64,000 nt of DNA from Streptacidiphilus sp. ASG 303 (GCF_020991365.1 NZ_JAJLRA010000006.1:248001-312000); one strand, 5' to 3'; counted from the stretch's first letter, positions 47,207-63,029 are shown. Notes: generated by a model from the sequence alone, not told the origin. Translations and numbers: made by a program.

Positions 47207-48304
47207 ATGGCTGATGAGAGCGACACCGCTGCGGAGGCTGCGGCGGCGGTACCGGCGCCCGCACCCGCACCCGCCTCCGAGCGCGAGCCGCTGCTCAAGG
47301 TGACCGGGCTGACGAAGCACTTCCCCATCCACAAGGGGCTGCTGCGCCGCCAGACCGGGGCCGTGCAGGCGGTGGACGGGGTCGACTTCTCCGTCGCGCC
47401 CGGCGAGACCCTGGGCGTGGTGGGCGAGTCCGGCTGCGGCAAGTCGACCACCGGCCGGCTGGTCACCCGGCTGATGGAGCCGACCGCCGGGACGATCGAG
47501 TTCGAGGGCGTGGACATCACGCACCTGTCCACCGCGAAGATGCGGCCGCTGCGCCGCGACATCCAGATGATCTTCCAGGACCCGTACTCGTCGCTCAACC
47601 CGCGGCACACCATCGGCACCATCGTCGGCGCCCCCTTCCGGCTGCAGAAGGTGCAGACCGAGGCCGGCGTGAAGAAGGCCGTGCAGGAGCTGCTGGAGCT
47701 CTGCGGGCTCAGCCCGGAGCACTACAACCGCTACCCGCACGAGTTCTCCGGCGGCCAGCGGCAGCGCATCGGCATCGCCCGCGCCCTGGCGCTCAAGCCG
47801 AAGATGGTCGTGGCGGACGAGCCGGTCTCCGCGCTGGACGTCTCCATCCAGGCGCAGGTGGTCAACCTGCTGGACGACCTCCAGAAGGAGCTCGGCCTCA
47901 CCTACATGATCATCGCGCACGACCTGTCGGTGGTCCGGCACGTCTCCGACCGCGTCGCCGTGATGTACCTCGGCAAGGTCGTGGAGCTGGCCGACCGGGA
48001 CGCCCTGTACTCCCGGCCGATGCACCCGTACACCAACGCGCTGATGTCGGCCGTGCCGGTGCCCGACCCCCGGCGCAGGACCAAGCGGGAGCGCATCCTG
48101 CTCACCGGCGACGTGCCGTCGCCGATCAACCCGCCCAGCGGCTGCCGGTTCCGCACCCGCTGCTGGAAGGCGCAGGAGAAGTGCGCCTCCCAGGAGCCGC
48201 CGCTGGTCGCCCTGGCCTCGGGCCACCAGGTGGCCTGCCACTTCCCCGAGAACGCCCCCGGCAGCGAGGGCGGGGAGAAGAAGGCGGCCGCGGCCGCGGG
48301 GTGA
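47207..48304 (+). CDS. Peptide/nickel ABC transporter ATPase (DppF/OppF type)
   Basis: The 365-residue ATPase has an Ala/Pro-rich N-terminus, Walker [10 protein letters not shown], signature [14 protein letters not shown] and Walker [13 protein letters not shown]. The C-terminal domain has the Cys motif [14 protein letters not shown]. It is the last gene of the operon, giving the complete set of one binding protein, two permeases and two ATPases. The ATG follows GAGGAGACGAG. Confidence 0.94.
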   Translation: MADESDTAAEAAAAVPAPAPAPASEREPLLKVTGLTKHFPIHKGLLRRQTGAVQAVDGVDFSVAPGETLGVVGESGCGKSTTGRLVTRLMEPTAGTIEFEGVDITHLSTAKMRPLRRDIQMIFQDPYSSLNPRHTIGTIVGAPFRLQKVQTEAGVKKAVQELLELCGLSPEHYNRYPHEFSGGQRQRIGIARALALKPKMVVADEPVSALDVSIQAQVVNLLDDLQKELGLTYMIIAHDLSVVRHVSDRVAVMYLGKVVELADRDALYSRPMHPYTNALMSAVPVPDPRRRTKRERILLTGDVPSPINPPSGCRFRTRCWKAQEKCASQEPPLVALASGHQVACHFPENAPGSEGGEKKAAAAAG

Positions 48305-48407
48305 CCGCACGGACACCGGGCGGGATGCGCGCACGCGCCTCCCGCCCGGTCCGCCGTCCGCCCGGTCCCCTCCCGCCCGGTCCCCTCCCCGGCCGCTCCG
48401 GCGCACC

Positions 48408-49082
48408 GTGGACCATGGAGCGGTGACCTCGCAGCTCTTCACCCCCGACGTCCAGCACACCCTCGACATCGCCGGCATCTTCGTCTTCGCCCTCTCCGGC
48501 GGCCTGCTCGCCGTCCGCAAGAACCTCGACATCTTCGGCATCGCGATGCTCGCCGAGGTCACCGCCCTGGGCGGCGGCGTGCTCCGCGACCTGATCATCG
48601 GCGCGGTGCCGCCGGCGGCCTTCACCGACACCGGCTACTTCTTCACGCCGCTCGCCGCCGCGGTCGTCGTCTTCTTCCTCCACCCCGAGGTGGAGCGGAT
48701 CACCTGGACCGTGCAGTCCCTGGACGCCCTCGGCCTCGGCCTCTTCGCGGTCACCGGCACCGCCAAGGCCCACGACTACGGGCTGGGCGCGGTCGCCTCG
48801 GTGGCGCTGGGCGTGGCGACCGCGGTGGGCGGCGGCGTGGTCCGCGACGTGCTGGCCAACGAGGTCCCCTCCCTGCTGCGCTGGGACCGCGAGATCTACG
48901 CGGTGCCCGCGATGGCGGCCGCCGTCCTCGTGGCGGTGCTCATCGCGGCCGACGCGCTCGGGCCGGTCACCGGCACCGCGGCCGCCCTGGTCGCCTTCGT
49001 GCTGCGGATGCTGGCGCTCCGGTACGGGTGGCGCGCACCGCGGGCCTGGCACCGCAACGGCGCCCGCACCGGCGAGGAGTGA
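48408..49082 (+). CDS. TRIC (UPF0126) family membrane channel
   Basis: The 224-residue protein has seven hydrophobic helices in two repeated halves. Each half contains the family's glycine-rich turn (LGGGVLRDLIIG and VGGGVVRDVLAN). Bacterial homologs form trimeric cation channels; the physiological role in Streptomyces is not known. GTG 48408 and GTG 48423 are both possible starts and neither has a clear ribosome site. It stands between the dpp operon and the cysteine desulfurase gene without obvious link to either. Confidence 0.85.
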   Translation: MDHGAVTSQLFTPDVQHTLDIAGIFVFALSGGLLAVRKNLDIFGIAMLAEVTALGGGVLRDLIIGAVPPAAFTDTGYFFTPLAAAVVVFFLHPEVERITWTVQSLDALGLGLFAVTGTAKAHDYGLGAVASVALGVATAVGGGVVRDVLANEVPSLLRWDREIYAVPAMAAAVLVAVLIAADALGPVTGTAAALVAFVLRMLALRYGWRAPRAWHRNGARTGEE

Positions 49083-49255
49083 CCGGCGAGGAGTGACCGG
49101 TGGGGAGCGGCCCCTCGAGCGCCGGGTGAGGGCGGCCCGCGGCGGGCGGCGTGCGGGCCCTGCCGCCGCCGACCTGCGAGGACGGCGCCCGCCCGCCCGC
49201 CGGGCGGCGTACGGCGGTCACCCGCGGACCGGGCTGGCCCTACTATGGACGGGCC

Positions 49256-50443
49256 ATGCCCTACCTCGATCACGCGGCGACCACCCCGATGCTCCCCGAG
49301 GCGATCAGCGCCGTGACGGCGCACCTCGGCAGCACCGGCAACGCGTCGTCCCTGCACGCGGCGGGACGGCGCGCCCGGCGCGTCGTCGAGGAGTCCCGGG
49401 AGGCGCTGGCGCGGGCCCTGGGCGCCAGGCCGAGCGAGGTCGTCCTCACCGGCGGCGGCACCGAGTCCGACAACCTCGCGGTCAAGGGCCTGTACTGGGC
49501 CCGCCGCGACGCCGACCCCGCCCGGACCAGGGTGCTCTGCAGCCCGGTCGAGCACCACGCCGTCCTGGACGCGGTCCACTGGCTCGGCGACCACGAGGGC
49601 GCGCAGGTCGAGTTCCTGCCGGTCGACCGGTACGGCCGGGTGCACCCCGAGGCGCTGCGCGCCGCGATCGAGGGCGGCACCGGCCCCGGGACGGTCGCGC
49701 TGGTCACCGTGATGTGGGCCAACAACGAGGTCGGCACCCTGCAGCCGGTCGCCGAGCTGGTCGAGACGGCCCACGCGTACGGGATCCCGGTGCACTCCGA
49801 CGCCGTGCAGGCGCTCGGCCAGGTCCCGGTGTCCTTCGCCGACTCCGGCCTCGACGCGATGACCGTCACCGGCCACAAGATCGGCGGCCCGTACGGGATC
49901 GGCGCCCTCGTCCTCTCCCGGGCCTTCACCCCCGTCCCGCTGCTGCACGGCGGCGGGCAGGAGCGCGACGTCCGCTCCGGGACGCTCGACGTGCCGGGCG
50001 CCGCCGGCTTCGCCGCCGCCGCCCGGATCGCGGTGGAGCGGCAGGCCGTCCACGCCAAGGAGACCGCCGCGCTGCGGGACGCCCTGGTCGCGGCGGTCCG
50101 CGCGGCCGTCCCCGACGCCGTGCTCAACGGCGACCCCGACCCCGCCGGGCGGCTCCCCGCCAACGCCCACTTCTCCTTCCCCGGCTGCGAGGGCGACGCC
50201 CTGCTGATGCTGCTGGACGCCCGCGGCATCGAGTGCTCCACCGGATCCGCCTGCTCCGCCGGGGTGCCCCAGCCCAGCCACGTGCTGCTGGCCGCCGGCG
50301 CCGAGCCGGACCTGGCCCGGGCCTCGCTGCGCTTCTCGCTCGGCCACACCAGCACCGCGGCGGACGTCGAGGCGCTGGCCGAGGCCATCGGCCCGGTCGT
50401 CGAGCGCGCCCGGAACGCGGGCCTCGCCTCGGCACGGCGCTGA
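49256..50443 (+). CDS. Cysteine desulfurase (NifS/IscS type)
   Basis: The 395-residue PLP enzyme starts [11 protein letters not shown]. The PLP lysine lies in [12 protein letters not shown] near residue 207, and the sulfur-carrying cysteine in [13 protein letters not shown] near residue 325. It converts cysteine to alanine and passes the persulfide sulfur on. The next gene is the tRNA thiolase mnmA, the expected sulfur acceptor, so the pair probably serves tRNA 2-thiouridine synthesis. There is no ribosome site. TACTAT at 49241-49246 ends nine bases before the ATG, suggesting a leaderless or very short-leader message. Confidence 0.94.
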   Translation: MPYLDHAATTPMLPEAISAVTAHLGSTGNASSLHAAGRRARRVVEESREALARALGARPSEVVLTGGGTESDNLAVKGLYWARRDADPARTRVLCSPVEHHAVLDAVHWLGDHEGAQVEFLPVDRYGRVHPEALRAAIEGGTGPGTVALVTVMWANNEVGTLQPVAELVETAHAYGIPVHSDAVQALGQVPVSFADSGLDAMTVTGHKIGGPYGIGALVLSRAFTPVPLLHGGGQERDVRSGTLDVPGAAGFAAAARIAVERQAVHAKETAALRDALVAAVRAAVPDAVLNGDPDPAGRLPANAHFSFPGCEGDALLMLLDARGIECSTGSACSAGVPQPSHVLLAAGAEPDLARASLRFSLGHTSTAADVEALAEAIGPVVERARNAGLASARR

Positions 50444-50468
50444 ACCGGCCCGTACCCTGGTGGGCATC

Positions 50469-51647
50469 ATGAGCGACTTTCCTGGTACGGGCAGCGGGCC
50501 CGGCGCGGCCCTGCCCGGAGCGGACGGGCCGGCCGGCCCCGGCGGCGGGCGCCGCCTGCGGGTCCTGGCGGCCATGTCCGGAGGGGTGGACTCCGCGGTC
50601 GCGGCCGCCCGCGCCGCCGAGGCCGGGCACGACGTGACCGGTGTCCACCTCGCCCTCTCCGCCAACCCGCAGTCCTTCCGCACCGGCGCCCGCGGCTGCT
50701 GCACGCTGGAGGACTCCCGCGACGCCCGCCGCGCCGCCGACGTGATCGGCATCCCCTTCTACGTCTGGGACATGGCCGAGCGCTTCCGCGAGGACGTCGT
50801 CGACGACTTCGTCGCCGAGTACGCCGCCGGGCGCACCCCCAACCCGTGCCTGCGCTGCAACGAGAAGATCAAGTTCGCGGCGCTGCTGGACAAGGCCCTC
50901 GCCCTCGGCTTCGACGCCGTCTGCACCGGCCACTACGCCCGCGTCGTGGACGGCCCCGCCGGCCGCGAGCTGCACCGGGCCGTCGACGCCGCCAAGGACC
51001 AGTCGTACGTGCTGGGCGTGCTCGACGCCGACCAGCTCGCCCGCGCCCTCTTCCCGCTCGGCGACACCCCCAAGGAGCTGATCCGCGAGGAGGCCGAGCG
51101 CCGGGACCTCGCCGTCGCCCGCAAGCCCGACAGCCACGACATCTGCTTCATCGCCGACGGCGACACCCAGGGCTTCCTCGCGCAGCGCCTGGGCACCTCC
51201 CCCGGCGACATCGTCGACACCGACGGGACCAAGGTCGGCGAGCACCAGGGCGCCTACGGCTTCACCGTCGGCCAGCGCAAGGGCCTGCGGATCGGCCGTC
51301 CCGCCGCCGACGGGAAGCCCCGCTACGTCCTGGACGTCTCCCCGGTCGACAACCGGGTCACGGTCGGCCCCGCCGAGGCCCTGGACGTCGTGGCGCTCAC
51401 CGGCATCCGCCCCCGCTGGTGCGGCCCGGCCCCGGCCGGCCCGGGGGAGTACACCGCCCAGCTGCGCGCCCACGGCGGCGAGGTGCCGGTGACCGCGGAG
51501 CTCGTGGACGGCGAGCTGCGGGTGCGCCTCGCCGAGCCCGCCCGGGGGATCGCGCCGGGCCAGGCCGTGGTGCTCTACGAGGGGACGCGCGTGGTCGGCT
51601 CGGCCACCATCGCCGCCACCGAGCGGCGCAGCGCGGCCCGGGCCTGA
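50469..51647 (+). CDS. mnmA: tRNA-specific 2-thiouridylase
   Basis: The 392-residue enzyme thiolates U34 of tRNAs for Lys, Glu and Gln. It has the PP-loop motif [12 protein letters not shown] near residue 38, the first catalytic cysteine in [12 protein letters not shown] and the second in [11 protein letters not shown]. The N-terminal 30 residues are a Gly/Pro-rich extension. It lies 25 bases after the desulfurase gene. TACCCT at 50453-50458 before ATG 50469 could give it an extra, near-leaderless promoter. Confidence 0.95.
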   Translation: MSDFPGTGSGPGAALPGADGPAGPGGGRRLRVLAAMSGGVDSAVAAARAAEAGHDVTGVHLALSANPQSFRTGARGCCTLEDSRDARRAADVIGIPFYVWDMAERFREDVVDDFVAEYAAGRTPNPCLRCNEKIKFAALLDKALALGFDAVCTGHYARVVDGPAGRELHRAVDAAKDQSYVLGVLDADQLARALFPLGDTPKELIREEAERRDLAVARKPDSHDICFIADGDTQGFLAQRLGTSPGDIVDTDGTKVGEHQGAYGFTVGQRKGLRIGRPAADGKPRYVLDVSPVDNRVTVGPAEALDVVALTGIRPRWCGPAPAGPGEYTAQLRAHGGEVPVTAELVDGELRVRLAEPARGIAPGQAVVLYEGTRVVGSATIAATERRSAARA

Positions 51648-51688
51648 CCCCCGCCGGGCCTGACCCTCGCCGGGCCTGATCCTCGCCG
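51641..51688 (+). repeat. Three 16-bp tandem repeats spanning the mnmA stop codon
   Basis: Units of GGCCTGACCCTCGCCG (with single-base variants) begin at 51641, 51657 and 51673. The TGA in the first is the mnmA stop codon, so the repeat supplies backup TGA triplets in shifted frames. Confidence 0.6.
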
Positions 51689-51792
51689 GGCCGGGTCCGG
51701 AGCGGGCCGGGCGGCCCCGGCCGCCCCCCCCGGCCCCGCCGCCGCACCCCCGTGGCCCGGGGGCGGGGGCGCGTGATACGCATGGAGGCACC

Positions 51793-52335
51793 ATGGACAT
51801 CACCGTCTTCTGCTCCGCCGCCGACCTCGACGACCGCTACACCGCCCCGGCCCGGAAGTTCGCCGCCCTGCTCGGCGAGCGCGGCCACACCCTCGTCTGG
51901 GGCGGCTCCCAAGCCGGCCTGATGGGCGTCCTCGCCGACGGCGTCAAGGCCGCCGGGGGCCGCCTGGTCGGCATCTCCGTCGAGCTGCTGGCCCACAAGG
52001 CCTACCAGGGCGCCGACGAGCTCGTGACCACCCGCGACCTGGCCGAGCGCAAGGCCGCGCTGCTCGCCCGCGCCGACGCGGTCGTGGTGCTCGCCGGCGG
52101 CCTCGGCACGCTCGACGAGCTCACCGAGGTGCTGGAGCTGAAGAAGCACGGCCTGCACGCCAAGCCGGTCGTGGTCCTCGACAGCGAGGGCTTCTACGAC
52201 GGCCTGCGCAGCCAGCTGCAGCGGATGGACGCCGAGGGCTTCCTGCCCCTGCCGCTGGACGAGCTGGCCCTCTTCGCCGAGGACCCCGCCACCGCCCTCG
52301 CCGACCTCGAGGCCGCCGCCGCCACGGCGGGCTGA
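51793..52335 (+). CDS. LOG-family/TIGR00730-type Rossmann-fold protein
   Basis: The 180-residue protein begins MDITVFCSAADLDDRY, has LVWGGSQAGLMGVLADG, and AGGLGTLDELTEVLELKK in place of the family motif PGGxGTxxE. Members are nucleotide-monophosphate phosphoribohydrolases, including cytokinin-activating LOG enzymes; others are of unknown substrate. The Pro-to-Ala change in the motif is minor. GGAGG lies at good spacing before the ATG. It is not clearly linked in function to its neighbours. Confidence 0.85.
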   Translation: MDITVFCSAADLDDRYTAPARKFAALLGERGHTLVWGGSQAGLMGVLADGVKAAGGRLVGISVELLAHKAYQGADELVTTRDLAERKAALLARADAVVVLAGGLGTLDELTEVLELKKHGLHAKPVVVLDSEGFYDGLRSQLQRMDAEGFLPLPLDELALFAEDPATALADLEAAAATAG

Positions 52336-52401
52336 GCCGTCCGCCCCCGGCCCGCCCCCTCCGCGCACCGGCGGGGAGCGGGCCGTGGTAGGAATCGGCC
52401 C

Positions 52402-53091
52402 ATGGCAACGCATCTGATCACGGGGGCAGGGTCCGGCATCGGCGCGGCGGTCGCCCGGCGGCTGGCCGGGCGCGGCGACGAGCTGTGGCTGCTGGCGCGG
52501 GACGCCCGGCGCGCCAAGGAGCTGCGCGAGCGGTTCCCCGGCAGCCGCACGCTCGTCGGCGACCTCGCCGAGCCCGAACGGCTCTCCTGGGCCTTCGGCC
52601 ACCAGGAGCTCCCGGTGGAGCTGGACTCCCTGGTCCACGTGGCGGGCGTCGTCGAGCTGGGACCGGTGGGGGAGCTGCCGCCCAAGGTCTGGCAGCAGAC
52701 CCTCGCCGTGAACACGGTCGCCCCCGCCGAGGTCACCCGGCTCCTGCTGCCCTCGCTGCGGCAGGCCCGCGGCCGCGTCCTCTTCGTCAACTCCGGCGCC
52801 GGGCTGCGGGCCAACGCCCAGTGGAGCGCCTACGCGGCCAGCAAGTTCGCGCTGCGGGCGCTCGCCGACGCCCTGCGCGAGGAGGAGCACGGCAACGGCG
52901 TGCGGGTCACCAGCGTCTACCCGGGCCGCACCGCCACGCCGATGCAGGAGAAGGTCCACGCCCAGGAGGGCAGGGCCTACGACCCCGCGGCCTGGATCGA
53001 CCCCGAGTCGGTGGCCGCGACCGTGCTCACCGCCCTCGACCTGCCGCGCGACGCGGAGATCACCGACGTGACGGTCCGCCCGGGCCGCTGA
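52402..53091 (+). CDS. Short-chain dehydrogenase/reductase
   Basis: The 229-residue protein has the NAD(P)-binding glycine motif ITGAGSGIGAAVARRL at the N-terminus, HVAGVVE in place of NNAG, a Ser in LFVNSGAG and the catalytic Tyr-x3-Lys in WSAYAASKFAL. The substrate is unknown. No ribosome site is visible. TAGGAA at 52389-52394 ends seven bases before the ATG, as expected for a leaderless transcript. Confidence 0.88.
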   Translation: MATHLITGAGSGIGAAVARRLAGRGDELWLLARDARRAKELRERFPGSRTLVGDLAEPERLSWAFGHQELPVELDSLVHVAGVVELGPVGELPPKVWQQTLAVNTVAPAEVTRLLLPSLRQARGRVLFVNSGAGLRANAQWSAYAASKFALRALADALREEEHGNGVRVTSVYPGRTATPMQEKVHAQEGRAYDPAAWIDPESVAATVLTALDLPRDAEITDVTVRPGR

Positions 53092-53285
53092 CGGGCGCGC
53101 CTGCGGCCGGCGGCACCTCCGGGACGGGGCCGCGTCCCGGCGCCGTGCGGCCGCCCCCGCCGTCCGTGCCGCCCAGGCCCCCCGGGAGGGCCTGCCGGGA
53201 GGCCCCCGGGCCCCGGCCGCTGCGGGAACGGCACGCGGCCGCCCGGGCGGACGGCGGCGGGCCCCGCGTCTCGTACCCTTCCGAC

Positions 53286-56799
<3,514 letters not shown>

Positions 56800-57163
56800 C
56801 CGGACGTCACCCCTCCGGTGGCCGGATCCCGTTGGCATGGACCGGTCTCCGGGGGGTCTCCCGCACAACGGCGCGGGTTCGCATGTCCGAAACCCTGCCC
56901 CTCCTCCCGGCGTGGACTTACCCTGGGACGCAGCCTGCCCGCGCGAGCGGGGCCGCGGCGACGGCGCTGTCGCGCGCGGACCATCAGGCGAGGCACCCAC
57001 CGCTCGCACCGCGGGGAGACCCTCGGACGTGCGCCGGTGCCGCCCGACAGGGCCGCGGCAGGGGAGACGTGCGGTCCCCGCACCGGGCGGCGGCCGGCGT
57101 CGGACGGCAGCGCGGGCACGGAGGGGCGGCCAGGCGGGGCGGGGACCGACGGAGGAAGCGCGC

Positions 57164-58885
57164 ATGGAACTGCGCACGGAACGGCACCCCCGGGGGGACA
57201 CCCCCCACCCCGCCCAGGGGCTGACGGGTGCGGCACTGCTGCTCGGCATCCTGCTCGCGGGCGCCGCGCCCCTCATACCGCTCGCCCTGCTGGTCGGCCG
57301 GTACGAGGCGGAGCTGCTGCCGCTCTTCGCGGTGCCGCTCGCGGTCCTCGTCGCCGCCTGGCGGATCGCCCGCGACCGCGCCCGCGACCAGCTCACCGAC
57401 CCGCTCACCGGCCTGCCCAACCGCCAGGCGCTGCTGCTGGCCGCCCGGGCCGCCATCGCCGACGGCAGCACCGCCCCGCCCGCCGACCCCGCCGGCCGGG
57501 TGGGGCTGATCCTGCTCGACCTCGACCGCTTCCGGTCGCTCAACGACACCCTGGGCCACTCCGCCGGCGACCGGCTCCTCGTCCAGATCTCGCGCCGGCT
57601 GCACGCCGCCCTCAGCAGCGGCGGCCTGCTCCCCGCCGAGCCGCGGACCGGCCGCGGCCGCCGCCGCTCCGACGACCCCTTCTCGGTGCTCCCGCCCCCG
57701 GTGCAGGGCGTCAGCCGCGCCGTCGTCGCCCGCATGGGGGGAGACGAGTTCGCCGTCCTGCTCCCCGGCGTGGGGTGCGCGGTCACCCTGCAGCGCCTCG
57801 CCCGCGCCCTGATCGCCGAACTCGCCGCCCCCAGCCGGGTCGACGGCCTGCTCGTGGTGCTGGAGGCCAGCGCCGGCGTCTGCATCTTCCCCGACCACGC
57901 CCCCGACGCCGAGTCCCTGCTGCGCCGCGCGGACGTCGCCATGGGCCACGCCCAGCGCGGCCGCACCGGCGTGGAGGTGTACGACCAGGAGCGCGATGCC
58001 GACACGCCCGTCCGCGTGGGCCTGCTCGGCGACCTGCGGCGCGCCCTGGAGGCGGGCGAGGTCGAGCTGCACTACCAGCCGAAGGTCGCCTTCGACGGCC
58101 GTGTCGTCGGCCTGGAGGCGCTGCTGCGCTGGGAGCGCCCCGGCCGGGGCCGGATCAGCCCGGAGGAGTTCGTCGGGCTGGCCGAGTCCAGCGGCCTGAT
58201 GCCCCGCCTCACCGACTACGTCCTGGACGCCGCCGTCCACCAGCTCGCCGAGTGGCGCTCCCAGGGACTGGAGGTGCAGGTCGCGGTCAACGTCTCGCCC
58301 CGCGACGTGCTCACCCCGGGCTTCGCGGCCGGCGTCGCCGACCGCCTCGCCCGCGCGGCCGTGCCGCCGCAGGCCCTCCAGCTGGAGATCACCGAGCGGA
58401 TGCTGCTGGACGACTCGCACCGTGCCGCCGACACCCTGGACGAGCTGCGCCGCTACGGGGTCGGCATGTCCCTGGACGACTTCGGGACCGGCCACTCCTC
58501 CCTCGTGCGGCTGCGCAGCCTCCCCGTCGGCGAGCTCAAGATCGACCGGTCGTTCGTCTCCCGGATGGTCGCCGACGCCCACGACGCGGCGGTGGTCCGC
58601 TGCTCGGTCCAGCTGGCCCACTCGCTCGGCCTGACCGTGGTCGCCGAGGGCGTGGAGGACGACGAGACCTGGGAGCGGCTGCACGGCATGGGCGTCGACG
58701 CGGTGCAGGGCTGGCTGGTCTCCGCCGCCCTCCCCGCCGACCAGGCCTCCGCCTGGCTGCGGGTGCGGCGCACCGCCGCGCCGGCGCCGGAGCTGGTGGC
58801 CCCCGCCGCCCCGCCGCCGGTACCGGCCCTGCCCCAGGAGCCGCTGCTGCCGCCGGACCCCGCCGCCCAGGCCCCGCCCGCGTAG
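57164..58885 (+). CDS. Membrane-anchored GGDEF-EAL cyclic-di-GMP protein (RmdB-like)
   Basis: The 573-residue protein has two N-terminal membrane helices (about 20-65), a GGDEF domain with an intact RMGGDEFAVLLPG and a Pro/Arg-rich insertion before it, then an EAL domain with EALLRW, HYQPKV, and the catalytic LDDFGTGHSSL. Both active sites look intact, so synthesis, hydrolysis or both are possible. The domain layout and its position between ligA and gatC recall the Streptomyces phosphodiesterase RmdB, from memory rather than a search. C-di-GMP controls development through BldD in this genus. ATG 57164 follows GGAGGA. The C-terminus is Pro-rich. Confidence 0.9.
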   Translation: MELRTERHPRGDTPHPAQGLTGAALLLGILLAGAAPLIPLALLVGRYEAELLPLFAVPLAVLVAAWRIARDRARDQLTDPLTGLPNRQALLLAARAAIADGSTAPPADPAGRVGLILLDLDRFRSLNDTLGHSAGDRLLVQISRRLHAALSSGGLLPAEPRTGRGRRRSDDPFSVLPPPVQGVSRAVVARMGGDEFAVLLPGVGCAVTLQRLARALIAELAAPSRVDGLLVVLEASAGVCIFPDHAPDAESLLRRADVAMGHAQRGRTGVEVYDQERDADTPVRVGLLGDLRRALEAGEVELHYQPKVAFDGRVVGLEALLRWERPGRGRISPEEFVGLAESSGLMPRLTDYVLDAAVHQLAEWRSQGLEVQVAVNVSPRDVLTPGFAAGVADRLARAAVPPQALQLEITERMLLDDSHRAADTLDELRRYGVGMSLDDFGTGHSSLVRLRSLPVGELKIDRSFVSRMVADAHDAAVVRCSVQLAHSLGLTVVAEGVEDDETWERLHGMGVDAVQGWLVSAALPADQASAWLRVRRTAAPAPELVAPAAPPPVPALPQEPLLPPDPAAQAPPA

Positions 58886-59394
58886 CCCCGTCCCGGTAGC
58901 CCCGTCCCTGCAGTCCCGTCCCTGCAGTCCTGCCTCTCGGTCCCGCGGCGTGCCCGCCACCGGGTGCCGGCCCCGCCCGGTCCGCGCCGGCACCCGCTGC
59001 TGCCGCCGCGCCTCGCGCGTCGCACATCACGCCCCCGTCGCCGCCGTCCCCGTGCCCACCGCCCCCCGTGCCCACCGCCCCCCGTGCCCGCCGCCGTCCC
59101 CGGGGCCGCGGGCGGAGCCGGCCCGCCGTGGCCCGCCCCGCCGCCGCCCGCGGCCCGCCTCCCCGGCCGTCCGCCGCCGCCCCGGCGGGGCGCCCCGCGG
59201 TACCCGCGGCCCGCGCACGGCGGCCCGCGTCCGCGTCCGCGCCCCGGCCGCCCGTCCGGTGTCCGCCCGCCCGACCCCCCGCGGGGCCATAGGATGGGGT
59301 CCACAGAGCAAGAGGACGGACAGGCCGCGCAGGCCGCCGTCCGGGCCGTTCCCCGCGACCGGCCTCACCAGAACTCACCCTTGAGGATCGCTGC
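58886..59394. other. 509-bp intergenic region before gatC
   Basis: No gene supported. It holds short tandem repeats (AGCCCCGTCCCTGC-like units at about 58883-58935 and CCCACCGCCCCCCGTG units near 59055-59090). A -10-like TAGGAT at 59289-59294 could start the gatC transcript with a leader of about 95 bases. Confidence 0.5.
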
Positions 59395-59691
59395 ATGCCT
59401 GGCATCACGCGCGAGGAGGTCGCCCACCTCGCCCGGCTGTCGCGTCTTGAGCTGAAGGACGAAGAGCTCGACCACTTCGCCGAGCAGCTCGACGTGATCA
59501 TCGGCGCGGTCGCCCGCGTTTCCGAGGTCGCCGGACAGGACGTCCCGCCGACCTCCCACCCGCTGCCGCTGACCAACGTCATGCGCGCCGACGAGGTGCG
59601 GCCGTCGCTGACCCCCGCCGAGGCCCTGGCCGGCGCCCCGGCGTCGGAGGAGCAGCGCTTCCGCGTCCCGCAGATCCTCGGGGAGGACTGA
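59395..59691 (+). CDS. gatC: Asp-tRNA(Asn)/Glu-tRNA(Gln) amidotransferase subunit C
   Basis: The 98-residue subunit stabilises GatA and GatB. It starts [20 protein letters not shown] and has the family segment [15 protein letters not shown]. It is two bases from gatA, so the two are translated together. Actinobacteria use GatCAB to make Gln-tRNA by transamidation of misacylated Glu-tRNA. Confidence 0.96.
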   Translation: MPGITREEVAHLARLSRLELKDEELDHFAEQLDVIIGAVARVSEVAGQDVPPTSHPLPLTNVMRADEVRPSLTPAEALAGAPASEEQRFRVPQILGED

Positions 59692-59693
59692 CC

Positions 59694-61183
<1,490 letters not shown>

Positions 61184-61187
<4 letters not shown>

Positions 61188-61441
61188 GCAGTTCCTCGAA
61201 GGGCGGCAAGGCCGCGCAGCTCAAGGGTTTCAAGCACTCCCGCCCCGGCCTGTACCTGGGCATCGGCAGCAGCGCCTTCGGCGCCCTCGGCATCCTCCGC
61301 GATGTCAAGAAGGCCCGGGGGGACAGCGACACCCTGAAGCTGGTCAACGCGGTGGTCGCCGCCGTCGCGCTGGTCACCAGCACCGCGCTGCTGATCCGCG
61401 AGCTGAAGCAGCTGGGCGACGACGACGTCCTGCTGGGCTGA
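61184..61441 (+). CDS. Small membrane protein encoded between gatA and gatB
   Basis: The 85-residue protein starts at GTG 61184 inside the gatA stop (GTGA), with GGAGGAGG upstream. The first 45 residues are basic and Gly/Ser-rich ([20 protein letters not shown]), followed by one hydrophobic helix ([19 protein letters not shown]) and an acidic end. I know of no function. Its coupling to gatA suggests coordinated production with the amidotransferase rather than a direct role in it. A strong terminator-like hairpin follows, before gatB. Confidence 0.75.
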
Positions 61442-61450
61442 GGCCCCGCC

Positions 61451-61486
61451 GGAGCCGGCCGGTGCCCCGGGGCACCGGCCGGCTCC
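61451..61486 (+). terminator. Perfect 36-bp palindrome between the small membrane gene and gatB
   Basis: Bases 61451-61468 are the exact reverse complement of 61469-61486. It could terminate or attenuate transcription inside the gatCAB series and lower gatB relative to gatA, or mark a separate gatB promoter downstream. Confidence 0.65.
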
Positions 61487-61523
61487 CCCAGAACCTTTCC
61501 GTGAACGTGAAGAAGGGGACGCT

Positions 61524-63029
61524 GTGAGCGTCGTGAACCTGGTGTCGTTCGAGGACGCCCTGGCGTCGTACGACCCGGTGATGGGCCTGGAGGTCCACGT
61601 CGAGCTGGGCACCGCCACCAAGATGTTCTGCGGGTGCTCGACCGCCCTCGGCGCCGAGCCCAACTCCCAGGTCTGCCCGACCTGCCTCGGCATGCCCGGT
61701 GCGCTGCCGGTGGTCAACGCCGCCGCCGTGGAGTCCGCGGTCCGGATCGGCCTGGCGCTGAACTGCGAGATCGCCGAGTGGTGCCGGTTCGCCCGGAAGA
61801 ACTACTTCTACCCGGACATGCCGAAGAACTTCCAGACCTCGCAGTACGACGAGCCGATCGCCTTCGACGGCCACCTGGACGTCGAGGTCGACGGCGAGGT
61901 CTTCCGGGTCGACATCGAGCGCGCCCACATGGAGGAGGACACCGGCAAGTCCTCCCACATCGGCGGCGCCACCGGCCGCATCCACGGCGCCGAGTACTCC
62001 CTGCTCGACTACAACCGGGCCGGCATCCCGCTGATCGAGATCGTCACCAAGCCGATCACCGGCGCGGGCGCGAAGGCCCCCGAGGTCGCCAAGGCGTACG
62101 TCGCCGAGCTGCGCGAGCTCATCCGGGCGCTGGGCGTCTCCGAGGCCCGCATGGAGATGGGCCAGATGCGCTGCGACGTCAACCTCTCGCTGCGCCCGAT
62201 CGGCCAGGAGAAGTTCGGCACCCGCTCCGAGACGAAGAACGTCAACTCGCTGCGCTCGGTCGAGCGCGCCGCCCGCTTCGAGATCCAGCGGCACGCCGCC
62301 GTGCTCTCCGAGGGCGGTACCATCGTCCAGGAGACCCGCCACTTCCACGAGGACGAGGGCACGACCACCTCCGGCCGCGTCAAGGAGGAGGCGGAGGACT
62401 ACCGCTACTTCCCCGAGCCGGACCTCGTGCCCGTCGCGCCGGCCCGGGACTGGGTCGAGGAGCTGCGCGCCTCCCTGCCCGAGCTGCCGCGGCTGCGCCG
62501 CCGCCGGCTCCAGCAGGAGTGGGGCCTGTCCGACAAGGACATGCAGTCCGTCCTCAACGCCGGCGCCATCGAGCCGATCCTGGAGACCGTCGCCGCCGGC
62601 GCCCCCGCCGACCAGGCCCGCAAGTGGTGGATGGGCGAGCTGGCCCGCCGCGCCAACGAGTCCGGCACCGACCTCACCGCCCAGCCCATCACCCCGGCCC
62701 AGGTGGCCCGGATCTGCGCGCTGGTCGCCGAGGGCTCCCTCAACGACAAGCTGGCCCGCCAGGTCATCGAGGGCGTCCTGAACGGCGAGGGCGGGCCCGA
62801 CGAGGTCGTCGCCGCGCGCGGCCTGGCCGTCGTCTCCGACGACTCGGCGCTCGGCACCGCCGTCGACGAGGCCATCGCCGCCAACCCGGGCGTCGCCGAC
62901 AAGGTCCGCTCCGGCAAGGTCGCCGCCGCCGGCGCCCTGGTCGGCGCGGTCATGAAGGCCACCCGGGGCCAGGCCGACGCCGCCCGCGTCAAGGAGCTCG
63001 TCCTGGAGCGGCTCGGCGTCGAGGGCTGA
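61524..63029 (+). CDS. gatB: Asp-tRNA(Asn)/Glu-tRNA(Gln) amidotransferase subunit B
   Basis: The 501-residue subunit binds the misacylated tRNA and activates its carboxyl group with ATP. It has [20 protein letters not shown], zinc-site cysteines continuing in [13 protein letters not shown], and [15 protein letters not shown]. The C-terminal helical and YqeY-like tail domains are present ([20 protein letters not shown]). The GTG start has GAAGAAGGGGA upstream. Two hairpins follow the stop codon. Confidence 0.97.
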   Translation: MSVVNLVSFEDALASYDPVMGLEVHVELGTATKMFCGCSTALGAEPNSQVCPTCLGMPGALPVVNAAAVESAVRIGLALNCEIAEWCRFARKNYFYPDMPKNFQTSQYDEPIAFDGHLDVEVDGEVFRVDIERAHMEEDTGKSSHIGGATGRIHGAEYSLLDYNRAGIPLIEIVTKPITGAGAKAPEVAKAYVAELRELIRALGVSEARMEMGQMRCDVNLSLRPIGQEKFGTRSETKNVNSLRSVERAARFEIQRHAAVLSEGGTIVQETRHFHEDEGTTTSGRVKEEAEDYRYFPEPDLVPVAPARDWVEELRASLPELPRLRRRRLQQEWGLSDKDMQSVLNAGAIEPILETVAAGAPADQARKWWMGELARRANESGTDLTAQPITPAQVARICALVAEGSLNDKLARQVIEGVLNGEGGPDEVVAARGLAVVSDDSALGTAVDEAIAANPGVADKVRSGKVAAAGALVGAVMKATRGQADAARVKELVLERLGVEG

